Below are positions 1 through 8,490 of a DNA stretch of 64,000 nt, piece by piece; position 1 is the stretch's first letter; every line of letters begins with the position of its first letter. Under the pieces are notes generated by a model. The model saw nothing but the letters and a program-made list of their open reading frames with translations. It had not been told where the DNA came from and did no database searches. Source of the stretch: Rhodospirillaceae bacterium (GTDB lineage Bacteria > Pseudomonadota > Alphaproteobacteria > Rhodospirillales > UBA2165). Both the position numbers and the translations under genes were made by a program. The DNA lies in the NCBI GenBank assembly GCA_002723345.1, contig PBNV01000004.1:1-64000 (forward strand), in the 5' to 3' direction.

Positions 1-64
1 CGAGCGCTTCATAATAGTTCTTGATTCTTTCCAGATAAGGGATTGCACTTCCGGGATTTCGCAC
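1..64 (-). CDS. Partial CDS at left edge, N-terminus only
   Basis: The minus strand reads from a possible GTG at 64 (or TTG at 91) to the window edge without a stop, giving about 21 residues that include IPYLERIKNYYEAL. This looks like coding sequence. It weakly recalls the N-terminus of the GrdB/selenoprotein-B-like reductase family seen in marine alphaproteobacteria, but that is from memory of a short motif only. No clear ribosome binding site is visible. Function is not assigned. Confidence 0.3.
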   Translation of the reverse strand, partial: MRNPGSAIPYLERIKNYYEAL

Positions 65-142
65 AGAATTACCGTTTCTTTGTAGATGCAAGAGCAGGAT
101 CGTAGCGGGCCGGAGACGCCGGGTCCAGAGAGGCCCACGTCC

Positions 143-171
143 TTGACAGCTTCGCCCCCCACGCCTTATAT
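143..171 (+). promoter_or_regulatory. Sigma-70 promoter of tRNA-Val
   Basis: TTGACA at 143-148 and TTATAT at 166-171 are separated by exactly 17 bases, a near-consensus housekeeping promoter. A GC-rich stretch (gcgcgcc) follows the -10 box. Such a discriminator is typical of stable-RNA promoters under growth-rate control. The tRNA starts 29 bases downstream of the -10 box. Confidence 0.7.
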
Positions 172-199
172 GCGCGCCTTCTATGCATTACACTGGTAG

Positions 200-274
200 G
201 GGCGATTAGCTCAGTGGGAGAGCACCGCGTTCACATCGCGGGGGTCACTGGTTCAAGTCCAGTATCGCCCACCA
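200..274 (+). tRNA. tRNA-Val (anticodon CAC)
   Basis: A complete cloverleaf can be drawn: acceptor stem GGGCGAT/ATCGCCC (200-206 with 264-270), D stem GCTC/GAGC, anticodon stem CCGCG/CGCGG with loop TTCACAT, T stem ACTGG/CCAGT with loop TTCAAGT, discriminator A and an encoded CCA at 272-274. Anticodon CAC reads the GUG valine codon. No integrase or repeated tRNA 3' end was noticed nearby, so it does not look like an island attachment site. Confidence 0.96.
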
Positions 275-357
275 TTGGGTTTAATGATTTACATACAAAA
301 CGCTCTTGTTGTCGAGGCAGCATGATGCTCACTGAAAAATAATTTTTGGAGTAAAAA

Positions 358-1104
358 TTGGATAGCGATCTGAGTGAAAAGACAGCTTTTGTCACGGGCG
401 GCAGTGCAGGCATTGGCGCAGCGACGGTGCGAATGCTGGCAGAGGCCGGTAGCACCGTCGTAGTCGGTTACAACAAAGGCGAGGGCCGTGCTACATCGCT
501 TATCGAATCGTTACCGGGTGGCCCACATTCGACCCAACAGATTACCATGGAAGACAGTGCCTCAATCAAGCGGGCGGCGGACACGATCAAAAAACGCCAC
601 GATAAACTGGACATATTGGTAAACTCGGCCGGGTTTACCAAGCCCATCCCGCACAATGACCTTGATGCGCTCGACGATGAGTTCTTTGACCACATGCTAC
701 TTGCAAACGTGCGGGGACCATTCTCGGTGATCCGAGAGCTTCGCCCACTTCTACAAGTCGGCGGTGATAGCGTTATCGTAAACCTCTCATCGGTCTCCGG
801 GTTCAAGGGTGCCGGCAGCAATATTGCTTACTGTGCTTGCAAAGCGGCAATAGATACGATGACCTTGTCACTTGCCCGGGCTCTGGGACCCGAGATACGG
901 GTAAATACGGTGTCACCAGGCGCAGTCGCCACGGATTTCGTTGCTGGTCGCGACCGCGCAAAACTTGAAGAGTTGGCCAAGCTCTCGCCCCTCCAGGCAG
1001 TGGTAGAGCCCGAGGACGTTGCATTAGCCATCATGGCTTATGTCACTCACCTCAGAAAATCTACCGGGGCCCAGATGATCGTAGATAGCGGGCGGTTTCT
1101 TTAG
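358..1104 (+). CDS. SDR family NAD(P)-dependent oxidoreductase
   Basis: This is a 248-residue classical short-chain dehydrogenase/reductase. The cofactor motif TGGSAGIG is at residues 13-20, VNSAG (the NNAG equivalent) near 88-92, the catalytic Asn near 117, Ser145 in NLSSVSG, and the YxxxK pair at Tyr158/Lys162 (YCACK). The C-terminal RVNTVSPGAVATDF segment is also typical. The start is TTG, supported by GGAG at 348-351, six bases upstream. The gene stands alone downstream of the tRNA. The fold and reductase chemistry are clear, but the substrate cannot be told. It resembles 3-oxoacyl-ACP-reductase-like members. Confidence 0.9.
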   Translation: MDSDLSEKTAFVTGGSAGIGAATVRMLAEAGSTVVVGYNKGEGRATSLIESLPGGPHSTQQITMEDSASIKRAADTIKKRHDKLDILVNSAGFTKPIPHNDLDALDDEFFDHMLLANVRGPFSVIRELRPLLQVGGDSVIVNLSSVSGFKGAGSNIAYCACKAAIDTMTLSLARALGPEIRVNTVSPGAVATDFVAGRDRAKLEELAKLSPLQAVVEPEDVALAIMAYVTHLRKSTGAQMIVDSGRFL

Positions 1105-1401
1105 GCCACTTTTATATCTCAAAACATCCATTTTTTTATAATTAAACTTAAATTAGATGATGTTGAAACCTAATCGGCTTTAATTACCACTTAAATTTAG
1201 GTCAATTCACTAATCGATCTTTGGTCGACTTGACTTCGAACTCCATCGCGCACTGCGACATATTTTGAAAGTACAATGCAATGCCAAACCTGACACTGCG
1301 GGAGCCTTGAACAGCGTTATGCAAGTGGCGGCCTGTCACACTGAGTTGAATTCGATTTTGGCTAATGGAGTCGACCAGAGACCCATTGATGTCCCTCAAT
1401 A

Positions 1402-2253
1402 CTATACGGGGACGCCGTGGCCGCCAAAGGTGACGCGTGTCAGCTCTCTGTATTGCGGATAAAAATCATCGACAGCAGTATGCTGCGTGGCCGTGTTATC
1501 CCAAACAGCCAAAGTGCCTTCATGCCACTTATGCCGCACCTGATTTTCCGGACGGGCAGGAAGGCAAAAGAGAAACTCCAAAATACCCTGGCTCTCCAAC
1601 CGGGGCAGACCTACAATATGGTTGGTGAAAGTTGGATTCACATTTAGAATTTTTTTTCCTGTCCGCGGGTGTGTCCTGATCACGGGTTGCGGGATTGGCG
1701 GATTTTTGGACTTGTGATTTAGGAAGGCCTCTCCACTGCGGGCCAGAAATTTGGTCCGGCCATCGAGCAGTAAATCCCAACTATGAACCGCCTCAAGCCC
1801 CTCCAGATAGGATTTCATTCTATCAGATAATGCATCATAAGCTGCCGACATGCTGGCCCAGATAGTATTGCCTGTGCCATCGCCAGGTAATTTACGGGCA
1901 TAAAGGCTTGTACCTCCCGGCGGCTCTTTGGCCCAGGTCAAATCCGCATGCCAACGGGCTGTACCCGTTGGTGGTTTATCCTTATCGTTGATTACCAACT
2001 CAATCTCAGGATCATCGTCCAGATGATCGAAAAAGGTATAGGACGGCAGTAAAGGCCCGAAAATACGGGTGGCCTCTTTTTGCTGATTGGGATCCAGATT
2101 TTGATCTGGGAAGAATATCACCTCGTGGTCGTCTAAAGCCTGACGCAACGTTTCCTTCGCCTCATCGGACAAGTGGTCCTTCAAATTTATATTGTGGACC
2201 TCCGCACCTAATGCGGCACCCGAGGTGTGCACTTCAATTTTGGAATTCTTCAT
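1402..2253 (-). CDS. TauD/TfdA family Fe(II)/2-oxoglutarate dioxygenase
   Basis: The protein has 283 residues, the usual length for TauD/TfdA dioxygenases. The iron-binding HxD motif is His102/Asp104 (WHADLTW), the distal iron ligand is His258 in ATQHTA, and Arg273 in YRELTRVT is positioned to bind 2-oxoglutarate. The family couples oxidative decarboxylation of 2-oxoglutarate to hydroxylation of small acids such as taurine, 2,4-D or other sulfonates and ethers. It is transcribed divergently from the DapA-like aldolase at 2458, so the two may share a regulatory gap of about 200 bases. Substrate is unknown. Confidence 0.88.
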   Translation of the reverse strand: MKNSKIEVHTSGAALGAEVHNINLKDHLSDEAKETLRQALDDHEVIFFPDQNLDPNQQKEATRIFGPLLPSYTFFDHLDDDPEIELVINDKDKPPTGTARWHADLTWAKEPPGGTSLYARKLPGDGTGNTIWASMSAAYDALSDRMKSYLEGLEAVHSWDLLLDGRTKFLARSGEAFLNHKSKNPPIPQPVIRTHPRTGKKILNVNPTFTNHIVGLPRLESQGILEFLFCLPARPENQVRHKWHEGTLAVWDNTATQHTAVDDFYPQYRELTRVTFGGHGVPV

Positions 2254-2457
2254 TAATTACCTCCCGAAGTAGCCCACTTTAACGAGCTCCAAATTTGCAC
2301 TTTCCGTTCCATAACAGTAGCGAACCTGAATGTTATTGTTAATATGCTTGGGTCAAGCTTTATTATCAGACTGGTAGGATTAATTCCTCATTTGATTGTG
2401 CGGCTGAGGGCGTTCAGAATGGGCTATGTCAAACGAAAAACGGGGAGAAGCGGGGCC

Positions 2458-3432
2458 GTGAGTTACAGCAAATCTGAAGCCAAAGAATACGCACAAGAGC
2501 ATTTTCGGGGTATCTTTGCGGCCTGTTTAACGCCGTTCAAAGAAGACGGCTCGCCCGACGAAGATGGACTTCGGCGCAACATTCGCCATTGGGTGGACGA
2601 TTTAAAAATCGCAGGGCTATTCGTGAACGGTAAACAAGGCGAATATTTCTCCATGTCGCTTGAAGAACGCAAGCGACAATTTGAGATATTTGCCGAGGAG
2701 ACCGGAGACCGTTGCCGAACTGTGATGTCTTGTTCGGATGAAAACCTGGATACGGTCCTTACCCTTGGACAACACGCCCAGAACGTCGGCGCAGATTGGA
2801 TTATAGTCCATGCACCGCCATTGTATTTCCATAGCAATGTCGATCTAGTCTTGAAGGAGTACTATGACTACATCGCAGGCAAACTCGACATCGGAATCGC
2901 GCTGTGGCACCAGCCGGATTATAGCTATGTTCTTGAACCGGAGGCCTGCGCGCAATATGCAGATATCGAAAATGTTGTCGCTATAAAATATAGCGTGGAT
3001 CGGGAACGTTACTCGAAACTAACGGAGATAACCCGGGGAAAGCTTATCGTCAGCACGTCCTCGGAAGACCTCTGGCTGGAGAATATACTGGAACTTGGCT
3101 GGCAGGTATATCTATGCTCATCCCCGCCCTACTTGATGCAAACGAAGTTTGATCAACGCATGAACGAGTACACCGAGCTCGCTATGGCAGGTAGAGAGGC
3201 GGATGCACGCAAGGTACGCGACAGCCTAAACCCCGTCCGCGAAGCTCTCAAAGGTACCCGTCCCGCAGATAAGCCTCAAGCGCAGCAGAAATACTGGCAG
3301 GAGCTGATTGGTCAGGTAGGAGGTCACGTCCGCCGACCCCTGCTCAACCTTACGGTCGAAGAAAAGGCCACCGTTAAACAAGGGCTTGATACTTGTGGTT
3401 TGCAACTTAACGCTTCAAATACTGCCGCATAA
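2458..3432 (+). CDS. Dihydrodipicolinate synthase family (DapA-like) aldolase
   Basis: This is a class I aldolase of the DHDPS/N-acetylneuraminate lyase superfamily, about 324 residues. The N-terminal GIFAACLTPFKEDG, the central GLFVNGKQGEYFSMS loop and the Schiff-base lysine in VVAIKYSV (about residue 177) are visible. The Tyr normally found in the YNxP motif is replaced: the segment reads ALWHQPDYS. It is therefore unlikely to be the lysine-pathway DHDPS and more likely acts in catabolism of a keto acid. I chose the GTG at 2458, with GGAG ten bases upstream. An ATG at 2419 with GAGG upstream is also possible, and the frame is open back to 2344. Confidence 0.82.
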   Translation: MSYSKSEAKEYAQEHFRGIFAACLTPFKEDGSPDEDGLRRNIRHWVDDLKIAGLFVNGKQGEYFSMSLEERKRQFEIFAEETGDRCRTVMSCSDENLDTVLTLGQHAQNVGADWIIVHAPPLYFHSNVDLVLKEYYDYIAGKLDIGIALWHQPDYSYVLEPEACAQYADIENVVAIKYSVDRERYSKLTEITRGKLIVSTSSEDLWLENILELGWQVYLCSSPPYLMQTKFDQRMNEYTELAMAGREADARKVRDSLNPVREALKGTRPADKPQAQQKYWQELIGQVGGHVRRPLLNLTVEEKATVKQGLDTCGLQLNASNTAA

Positions 3433-3667
3433 CACGCCAGGGTCGGAATATGATTTTGGCACTGCGCCGCGATGCCAGGCGCTTGGAAATCGGGCTCATT
3501 TTGAAATGTGACAGGTGCTATCCTACACGCACCAGCGAACCCACCCTCGTTTCCGAGGTCCGTAAAGGCTTTTGCGAGCCCTTCAGTGGCTTTATGCTGA
3601 TATTTGCTGCAGTCGCCCTGAATTCTACTCAGCGATATGATCGATAACTTCTTAACAGGGTAAATCC

Positions 3668-4303
3668 ATGCAAATCTTCCGTAACAGAGTCGGGGTCGGG
3701 GTCGGTGTCATGGCAGGTGCCGTCACCCTGATTGTATATTTCTGGATAATGACATCAAAGGATAACCTCAGCCCGGCGCACCTCGGCGCCGGACCGGAGC
3801 GGGTGGGGCAGATGCAATCATTTGCGATAACCCACAGCCTGCGGCCTCCGCTCACAGTCGCCTGGAGAGATGCTAACGGACAGGAGGTATCGCTGGCGGC
3901 TCTCAGAGGTAAGGTCGTGATGCTAAATTTCTGGGCGAGTTGGTGCTCGCCATGTCTCCAGGAATTACCATCGATTAATAGGTTGCAGGCCCGCTTAGGA
4001 GGCGATCATTTTACCGTAGTCGCCCTCAATGTAGATCGCGGGGGCAAATCCGTCGCCGACCGGTACACTCGCAGACTGAAACTGGACAAACTGGCTCTTT
4101 ACACTGACCAAACTAACAACGCCGCAAAATCCATGAAAGTAAAAAATATGCCCACGACTATTATCTTTGATGCCGAGGGCCGGGAGGTTGGCAGATTAGT
4201 AGGAGCTGCCGAATGGGATACAGAAGAAGCCATCAATTTGCTTAAATGGTTTATAGACAATCCAGGTTACGCGGATGAACTGCCCTCGAAAGTTCCCTCA
4301 TAA
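3668..4303 (+). CDS. TlpA-like membrane-anchored thioredoxin
   Basis: The 211-residue protein has an N-terminal hydrophobic anchor (about residues 9-27) followed by a periplasmic thioredoxin-like domain. The redox motif is WCSPC (Cys93/Cys96), preceded by VMLNFWASW, and the cis-proline is Pro162 in NMPTT. TlpA/ResE-type proteins reduce periplasmic disulfides, often in cytochrome c or oxidase maturation. No cytochrome maturation gene is adjacent; the SCO protein at 23820 is the nearest related function in the window. The 235 bases upstream hold no convincing gene. Confidence 0.9.
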   Translation: MQIFRNRVGVGVGVMAGAVTLIVYFWIMTSKDNLSPAHLGAGPERVGQMQSFAITHSLRPPLTVAWRDANGQEVSLAALRGKVVMLNFWASWCSPCLQELPSINRLQARLGGDHFTVVALNVDRGGKSVADRYTRRLKLDKLALYTDQTNNAAKSMKVKNMPTTIIFDAEGREVGRLVGAAEWDTEEAINLLKWFIDNPGYADELPSKVPS

Positions 4304-4344
4304 CAGCGGCCTGTCCCTGGCTGATAGTTTCGCACCGTAAAAAA

Positions 4345-4665
4345 TCACGTAACAAAATGCTTTTTGCTCTTGGCTAAAAATGCCGCTGTGCTAGCCGAAC
4401 CATAGTGCGAGGGGGAGGGTTCCGTGCCTCCTCGACCTCCATCTTGTAATCTTAAATAATCTATGTCAGTCGAGAGTTTGACTGAAGCCTTGGTTTTAAC
4501 TCGCACACCGATGTGGTGAGGAAAATCAAGTATTCCTGTCGCTCTGAACGGCCGGTATTCATAAGCAACGAGGTCCGGACGCACGCCTTTACATGCGAAT
4601 AAATTCGCAAATTCCGAGTAATCGAATACCGAATATTGGCCCCGGTTGCTCCAGCAACTCACCAT
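4345..4665 (-). CDS. Hypothetical protein, doubtful
   Basis: A 106-codon open frame starts nine bases after the restored stop of the frameshifted MarR gene, on the same strand. I recognise no domain. The N-terminal half has protein-like composition, but the C-terminal half is low in expected order. No Shine-Dalgarno sequence precedes the ATG. It could be a remnant of a gene that followed marR, or chance. The rest of the 4304-4673 gap shows nothing else. Confidence 0.22.
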   Translation of the reverse strand: MVSCWSNRGQYSVFDYSEFANLFACKGVRPDLVAYEYRPFRATGILDFPHHIGVRVKTKASVKLSTDIDYLRLQDGGRGGTEPSPSHYGSASTAAFLAKSKKHFVT

Positions 4666-4673
4666 GGGTCCAG

Positions 4674-5122
4674 TTATTCGCCGGTCTCTTCAGTTCTCGC
4701 CAGCAGTCGATTTAAATTCCTAGCAAGTTCGGACAGTTCTGTACGTTCCAAGACGGATATAATTTGGTGATATCGAGCATTCGCCGCCGGCAAGATTGCC
4801 CCGCATATCTTTTGCCCCGCTTAGCCAGGTTGAGTTCATGGCTCCGTTTGTCGTGCCTTTTTCTGGTCCGGCTCATAGCATCCGCAGCTTCAAGTTTCCG
4901 GATGACCCGATTAACGGTCATTTTCTCCATTGACCAGCTTTGGGTGACTTCATTAGCTGTCTCCCCCGGGCGCTGGCTTAGCATTACAATGACCGGCCAC
5001 TCAGCAAGGGTGATATCAAATTTAGGCTCAACCTCCGTTGAAAAAGCGCGTGTTATCCGATTTGATAATACATGGATCATAGACAGGACGTTCTCGGATG
5101 CTGGCAAGTACCGCTTGCTCAT
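4674..5122 (-). pseudogene. MarR family regulator, one-base frameshift
   Basis: From the ATG at 5122 (AAGGA seven bases upstream) the frame encodes a MarR winged-helix protein: helix 1 SENVLSMIHVLSNRITRAF, the recognition region TLAEWPVIVMLSQRPGETANEVTQ and the wing RKRHDKRSHELNLAKRGK. The reading frame then runs into non-family sequence and stops at 4712. Restoring one base near 4796-4797 yields ILPAANARYHQIISVLERT followed by a normal amphipathic dimerisation helix, ending at the TAA at 4674-4676, about 149 residues in all. The gene is either recently broken or carries a sequencing deletion. It lies 34 bases downstream of the maleylacetoacetate isomerase gene and may have regulated it. Confidence 0.8.
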
Positions 5123-5156
5123 GGGCATATCCTTCAAGAGTAAACAATGCCGGTCG

Positions 5157-5801
5157 TTACGATGCGTCCGGCTGATTAGCGGGCAATGCCTTTTCAAATG
5201 CCGGCAAAACATTGCACGCTTCCACCACTTTCAACACGGACGGGAATGCCGAGAGATCGACTTTATTCCGTTCAGCATTCGCAACCTGCGGCACCAGACA
5301 TGCATCCGCGAGCCCTGGCTGAGCACCGTGACTAAATGGCCCACCCGTTCCATCTTGTAGAACTTTCTCGTAGGCCCCCAATCCCAGGTGAATCCATCGT
5401 TCGATCCATTTTTTTTGGTTTTTTTCTGAGAGACCCATTTCGTTCCCTAAATAGAGCCGAACCCGGAGATTGTTAAGCGGATGTGTGTCACAAGCTACAA
5501 TATTGGCGAGGGCACGCACCCGCGCTCGACCAACCTGATCCGGCGGTAGCAAAGCCGGCTCCGCATAGGCCTCTTCCAAATATTCCATAATTGCCATGGA
5601 CTGAAAAAAGGTCCGTTCGTTATCAATCAAAGTCGGCACCAGATTCTGCGGATTGATGCCATCATATTCCGCCTGGAATTGTTCACCGCCGTCTTTGGTC
5701 AGGTGCACGGCCTCTTGTTCATATTCTAGGCCTTTGAGATTGAGAGCAATGCGAGTACGGTATGCTGCTCCTGAAAAAAAATAGTCATAAAGTTTGATCA
5801 T
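5157..5801 (-). CDS. maiA: Maleylacetoacetate isomerase (zeta-class GST)
   Basis: The roughly 214-residue protein has a thioredoxin-fold N-terminal domain and an all-helical C-terminal domain. It carries INPQNLVPTLID, the Ser-Met-Ala-Ile-Met-Glu-Tyr glutathione-binding segment, and the zeta-class signature ACDTHPLNNLRV. The enzyme isomerises maleylacetoacetate to fumarylacetoacetate in tyrosine/homogentisate degradation. The usual SSAAYRVRIAL active-site segment reads SGAAYRTRIAL here, so the second Ser is Gly. I prefer the ATG at 5801 over the upstream TTG at 5816 because MIKLYDYF is the family N-terminus. It is followed by the broken marR on the same strand. No hmgA or fahA is in the window. 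Confidence 0.85.
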   Translation of the reverse strand: MIKLYDYFFSGAAYRTRIALNLKGLEYEQEAVHLTKDGGEQFQAEYDGINPQNLVPTLIDNERTFFQSMAIMEYLEEAYAEPALLPPDQVGRARVRALANIVACDTHPLNNLRVRLYLGNEMGLSEKNQKKWIERWIHLGLGAYEKVLQDGTGGPFSHGAQPGLADACLVPQVANAERNKVDLSAFPSVLKVVEACNVLPAFEKALPANQPDAS

Positions 5802-5816
5802 AGAATCCCGTCCCAA

Positions 5817-6384
5817 ATAAAACCTGCCAGAAGAACCATAAAACAGGTTTTCACTAGCGACAAGAAAGTCACTCTAATTGGTATCCCTTAGGGGTCCCAA
5901 CACAACCCGAAGGGTTTTGTATTATAAGCTTTCTGGCCTGAAGGCGGGCTCTCCGCGCTAGCCTAAAAGCACATAAAATTGAACACCCTTGCAGGTGACC
6001 AAGTCATCGTTCATTTGACTGAATGCAGCACAGGTGTGGGTCAGGACATCGCCGGTTGGAAACCCCGCGGCCAATTTCAGCCAATGAGAGAATACCGGAT
6101 GGCTTATTGGGACACCACTCTTATAGATAGAGATCTCCAGCAGGGCGTTGCTAAGGCACCAGTAGCCTGATCCTGAAACCAAATAATTAACATTTAGACC
6201 TAGCCCCACCGACCCAAGATTGGCGCTAAATCGCTGCCGATGCGCCGCGATACATCTCCGAGAGAGCAGCTTGTTTCAACAATGGTCACTCTACATTACC
6301 CATGAGGATCTGGTAATCACGACTAGAGCAATTTTTCTCGACTCCCGACACCTAAAATCTAGCCAACCACGAGGTTTATTAAAG
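5817..6384. other. Intergenic region without a supported gene
   Basis: This 568-base stretch lies between maiA (minus) and the GNAT gene (minus). Open frames of 60-90 codons exist on both strands but show no domain, no Shine-Dalgarno sequence and no coding bias. A small hairpin AACCC-GAA-GGGTT followed by TTG occurs near 5910-5925. The maiA promoter must lie at its left end. Nothing else was seen. Confidence 0.5.
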
Positions 6385-6909
6385 TCAGCAAGGCGGTTTA
6401 CTATCTCCCTCGCCGATCCCGCGTTGCAGCAGCACAGTGTCGACCCACCGGCCATGTTTATAGCCTGTCGATGGCAAAAGCCCGACCTGATTAAATCCGC
6501 ATTTAGCATGTAGATTAATCGAAGCGTGATTGTCCGAGTCTCCGATAACCGCAATCAACTGACGGACGCCGAGTTGATTACAAACCTGAACCAGGTCAGA
6601 AAGAAGTCGCATGCCGATACCCTGTCTTACACAACCCGGTGACACATATATAGAATTCTCGAGCGTATGACTATAGGCCTCGCGCTGACGGTAGGTAGAC
6701 GCATAAGCGTATCCAGAAATCTCGTCATCCGTCTCAGCAGCCAAGAATGGATGCCCGCGCTCCTTGACGCGCTCAATCCGTCTCCTCATTTCGTCCTCAT
6801 CAGGAGGCAAGAGTTCAAAAGAAGACAATCCGTTCAAAACGTAATGACTATAGATGTCCCGAATGCCTCCAGCGTCTTGAACGTTTGCATCTCGAATTAT
6901 TGTCGGCAT
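6385..6909 (-). CDS. GNAT N-acetyltransferase, phosphinothricin/MnaT type
   Basis: The 174-residue protein belongs to the GNAT branch that includes phosphinothricin acetyltransferase and L-amino acid N-acyltransferase MnaT. It begins IIRDANVQDAGGIRDIYSHYV, has the substrate-side SSFELLPPDEDEM segment, HPFLAAE, and the acetyl-CoA loop VRQGIGMRLL. C-terminal motifs NHASINLHAKCGF and GRWVDTVLLQR match this branch. It probably acetylates the amino group of an amino acid analogue such as methionine sulfoximine or phosphinothricin. It stands alone, and its start at 6909 is divergent from the small ORF at 7118. Confidence 0.88.
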   Translation of the reverse strand: MPTIIRDANVQDAGGIRDIYSHYVLNGLSSFELLPPDEDEMRRRIERVKERGHPFLAAETDDEISGYAYASTYRQREAYSHTLENSIYVSPGCVRQGIGMRLLSDLVQVCNQLGVRQLIAVIGDSDNHASINLHAKCGFNQVGLLPSTGYKHGRWVDTVLLQRGIGEGDSKPPC

Positions 6910-7117
6910 TGCAGTATTCTTCCCTGCGTTTGTCTGTTTGAATCTCTACCCGCCAGCCAAGTTAAGCTCTCAAGTTTTTATAATCCCACAACCTGTCCCA
7001 GATAGTAAGAGTCTCCTCGTTTCCCCCTGCCGGTGGCAATTGCTTCGGCAGCTTTTGATTCATGGTTTCGTAACCACTCTCTCGCTAAGGGTTATTGTAA
7101 AACTCAGGAGGCTCAAA

Positions 7118-7303
7118 ATGAACTATGCAATTCAATATCATGAGATCAGTGGTGATTGGCTAATCTTTGACATTAGCGACGGGTTCGAACTCGTCGGCAT
7201 ACATAGCACGGAAAAAGACGCGAAGCGTCACGCGACCCAACTCGAGAAAGCATTCGCGAAACGCGCCCTATGGACCAGAGGTGCAATGAATCGGGCAGCA
7301 TAG
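7118..7303 (+). CDS. Small hypothetical protein (61 aa)
   Basis: A strong Shine-Dalgarno CAGGAGG at 7105-7111 sits six bases before the ATG, which makes this short frame credible. The product is 61 residues: an acidic N-terminal half with GDWLIFDISDGFELVGIHS, then a basic helical tail EKDAKRHATQLEKAFAKR. No signal peptide or membrane segment is present. I do not recognise the family. The same frame is open upstream to 6938, but the SD decides for this start. Confidence 0.6.
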   Translation: MNYAIQYHEISGDWLIFDISDGFELVGIHSTEKDAKRHATQLEKAFAKRALWTRGAMNRAA

Positions 7304-7800
7304 CCTCTATATGTCGTGCCAAATGAAAACACGTGGCTATACTGGGGCACGAGAGTATCGATGAGAAATATATAATACGGGCGAAACATAATCCTTGGCC
7401 GGGCTTTGTACTTGGCGTTTTAGATCCACATAGCTAGAACCCATCGCGCCGTGTAGGTTTTTCATTTCACGACCACGTTATAGCTCAACGGCTCTTACCT
7501 TAACAGCCAACCGTTCAGAATTAAGATTGTATTTATACAGAGGACAATGGCCAAGGTAGCTTTATGCTCCCACTCGTTTAATATTTTTTGCCTAATAATA
7601 ACGCTTTTTACCATGTAATCCATTACTCCCCCTTTTCGCTGAGAGCAAAAGCCCAGTATAGCTACAATAAACCTGGACGCTCAGGTGAATTTACATTTGA
7701 AGATCTGATCGAGGCAGCTTTTTTTCTACGGGGGTTCACACAAACTTTGATAAGCACGCCACGAACTACTGGTCGAAAAAAATAAACATCCCAGTGACAA
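7304..7800. other. Intergenic region, nothing recognised
   Basis: These 497 bases lie between the small ORF and the convergent amidase gene. A 65-codon frame at 7588-7785 has no recognisable domain and no good ribosome binding site. I could not identify a terminator or RNA gene here. Confidence 0.5.
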
Positions 7801-8490
7801 TTAAGCATTTGGCTCGATCAAAATGCCTCCAACACAGGCCAATTGCTGACATGTGCGCTTATCCGCAAAGCTCGTGATGTTAGAGGGACAAAAATGCCGC
7901 TGAAATGCCGTCAAGGCGGCGCCGATATGCGACACGTTATATCCGACACGGGCCAGTTCGGCGGTGGCGTCAAAGTCCTTTCCAGGATCGATCGCAGCCT
8001 TATTATCAGGCCAAATGCCAATTCCATCACCTGCTAGCCTGGGCCAGTCAAATAACTCGCCCGGGTCGGTCTTCCGTGTCGGCGCCACATCCGAATGTCC
8101 GACCACGTTGCGGGCTGGGATGGAATGGCGACTGAGAATATCGCTGCAGAGGCGGGTGACTGCATCCATTTGAATATCCGAAAAAGGCCGGTACCCGTTT
8201 TCATGGCCAGGATTTTCGATTTCCACACCGATAGACCGGGAGTTAATGTTTGTCGCCCCTCGCCAGTAAGAGACCCCTGCATGCCAGGCTCTTTCTCCTT
8301 CGTCTACCATGCAGATCAAGTCGCCCGAGACCGTTACCAAATAATGGGCACTAACCTGTGCCTTAGGATCGGTCAGCCGCGCAATGGCCGCCTGAAGGGT
8401 TTGCATGCCTGTATAATGCAGAACAAGCATATCGATCATCTGCCCTTCTCGGCTGTCATGATTTGGGGACGGATGATTAATAAGATCCAT
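7801..8490 (-). CDS. N-acetylmuramoyl-L-alanine amidase (AmpD/Amidase_2)
   Basis: The 229-residue enzyme has the Amidase_2 zinc site: His25 (LVLHYT), His132 (VVGHSD) and Asp142 (KTDPG), with catalytic Glu90 in GVEIEN. It cleaves the amide bond between MurNAc or anhydroMurNAc and the stem peptide, in peptidoglycan turnover or recycling. A C-terminal segment of about 45 residues (GYNVSHIGAALTAFQRHF) resembles a short peptidoglycan-binding module. No signal peptide is seen, which fits a cytoplasmic AmpD role. The start overlaps the end of the upstream EamA gene by 14 bases, so the two are translationally coupled. Confidence 0.92.
   Translation of the reverse strand: MDLINHPSPNHDSREGQMIDMLVLHYTGMQTLQAAIARLTDPKAQVSAHYLVTVSGDLICMVDEGERAWHAGVSYWRGATNINSRSIGVEIENPGHENGYRPFSDIQMDAVTRLCSDILSRHSIPARNVVGHSDVAPTRKTDPGELFDWPRLAGDGIGIWPDNKAAIDPGKDFDATAELARVGYNVSHIGAALTAFQRHFCPSNITSFADKRTCQQLACVGGILIEPNA

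Noticed and set aside
200..274. tRNA-Val as an island insertion site
   Set aside because: No integrase, direct repeat of the tRNA 3' end or mobile genes were seen.
231..455. Minus-strand ORF overlapping the tRNA, ending in a GDTGLEPVTPAM-like peptide
   Set aside because: This peptide is the well-known translation of an antisense tRNA and is not a protein.
3450..3647. 65-codon ORF between the DapA-like and TlpA genes
   Set aside because: No SD, no recognisable domain, and composition not like its neighbours.
5958..6209. Opposed small ORFs in the maiA/GNAT gap
   Set aside because: They overlap each other, and neither has an SD or a family signature.
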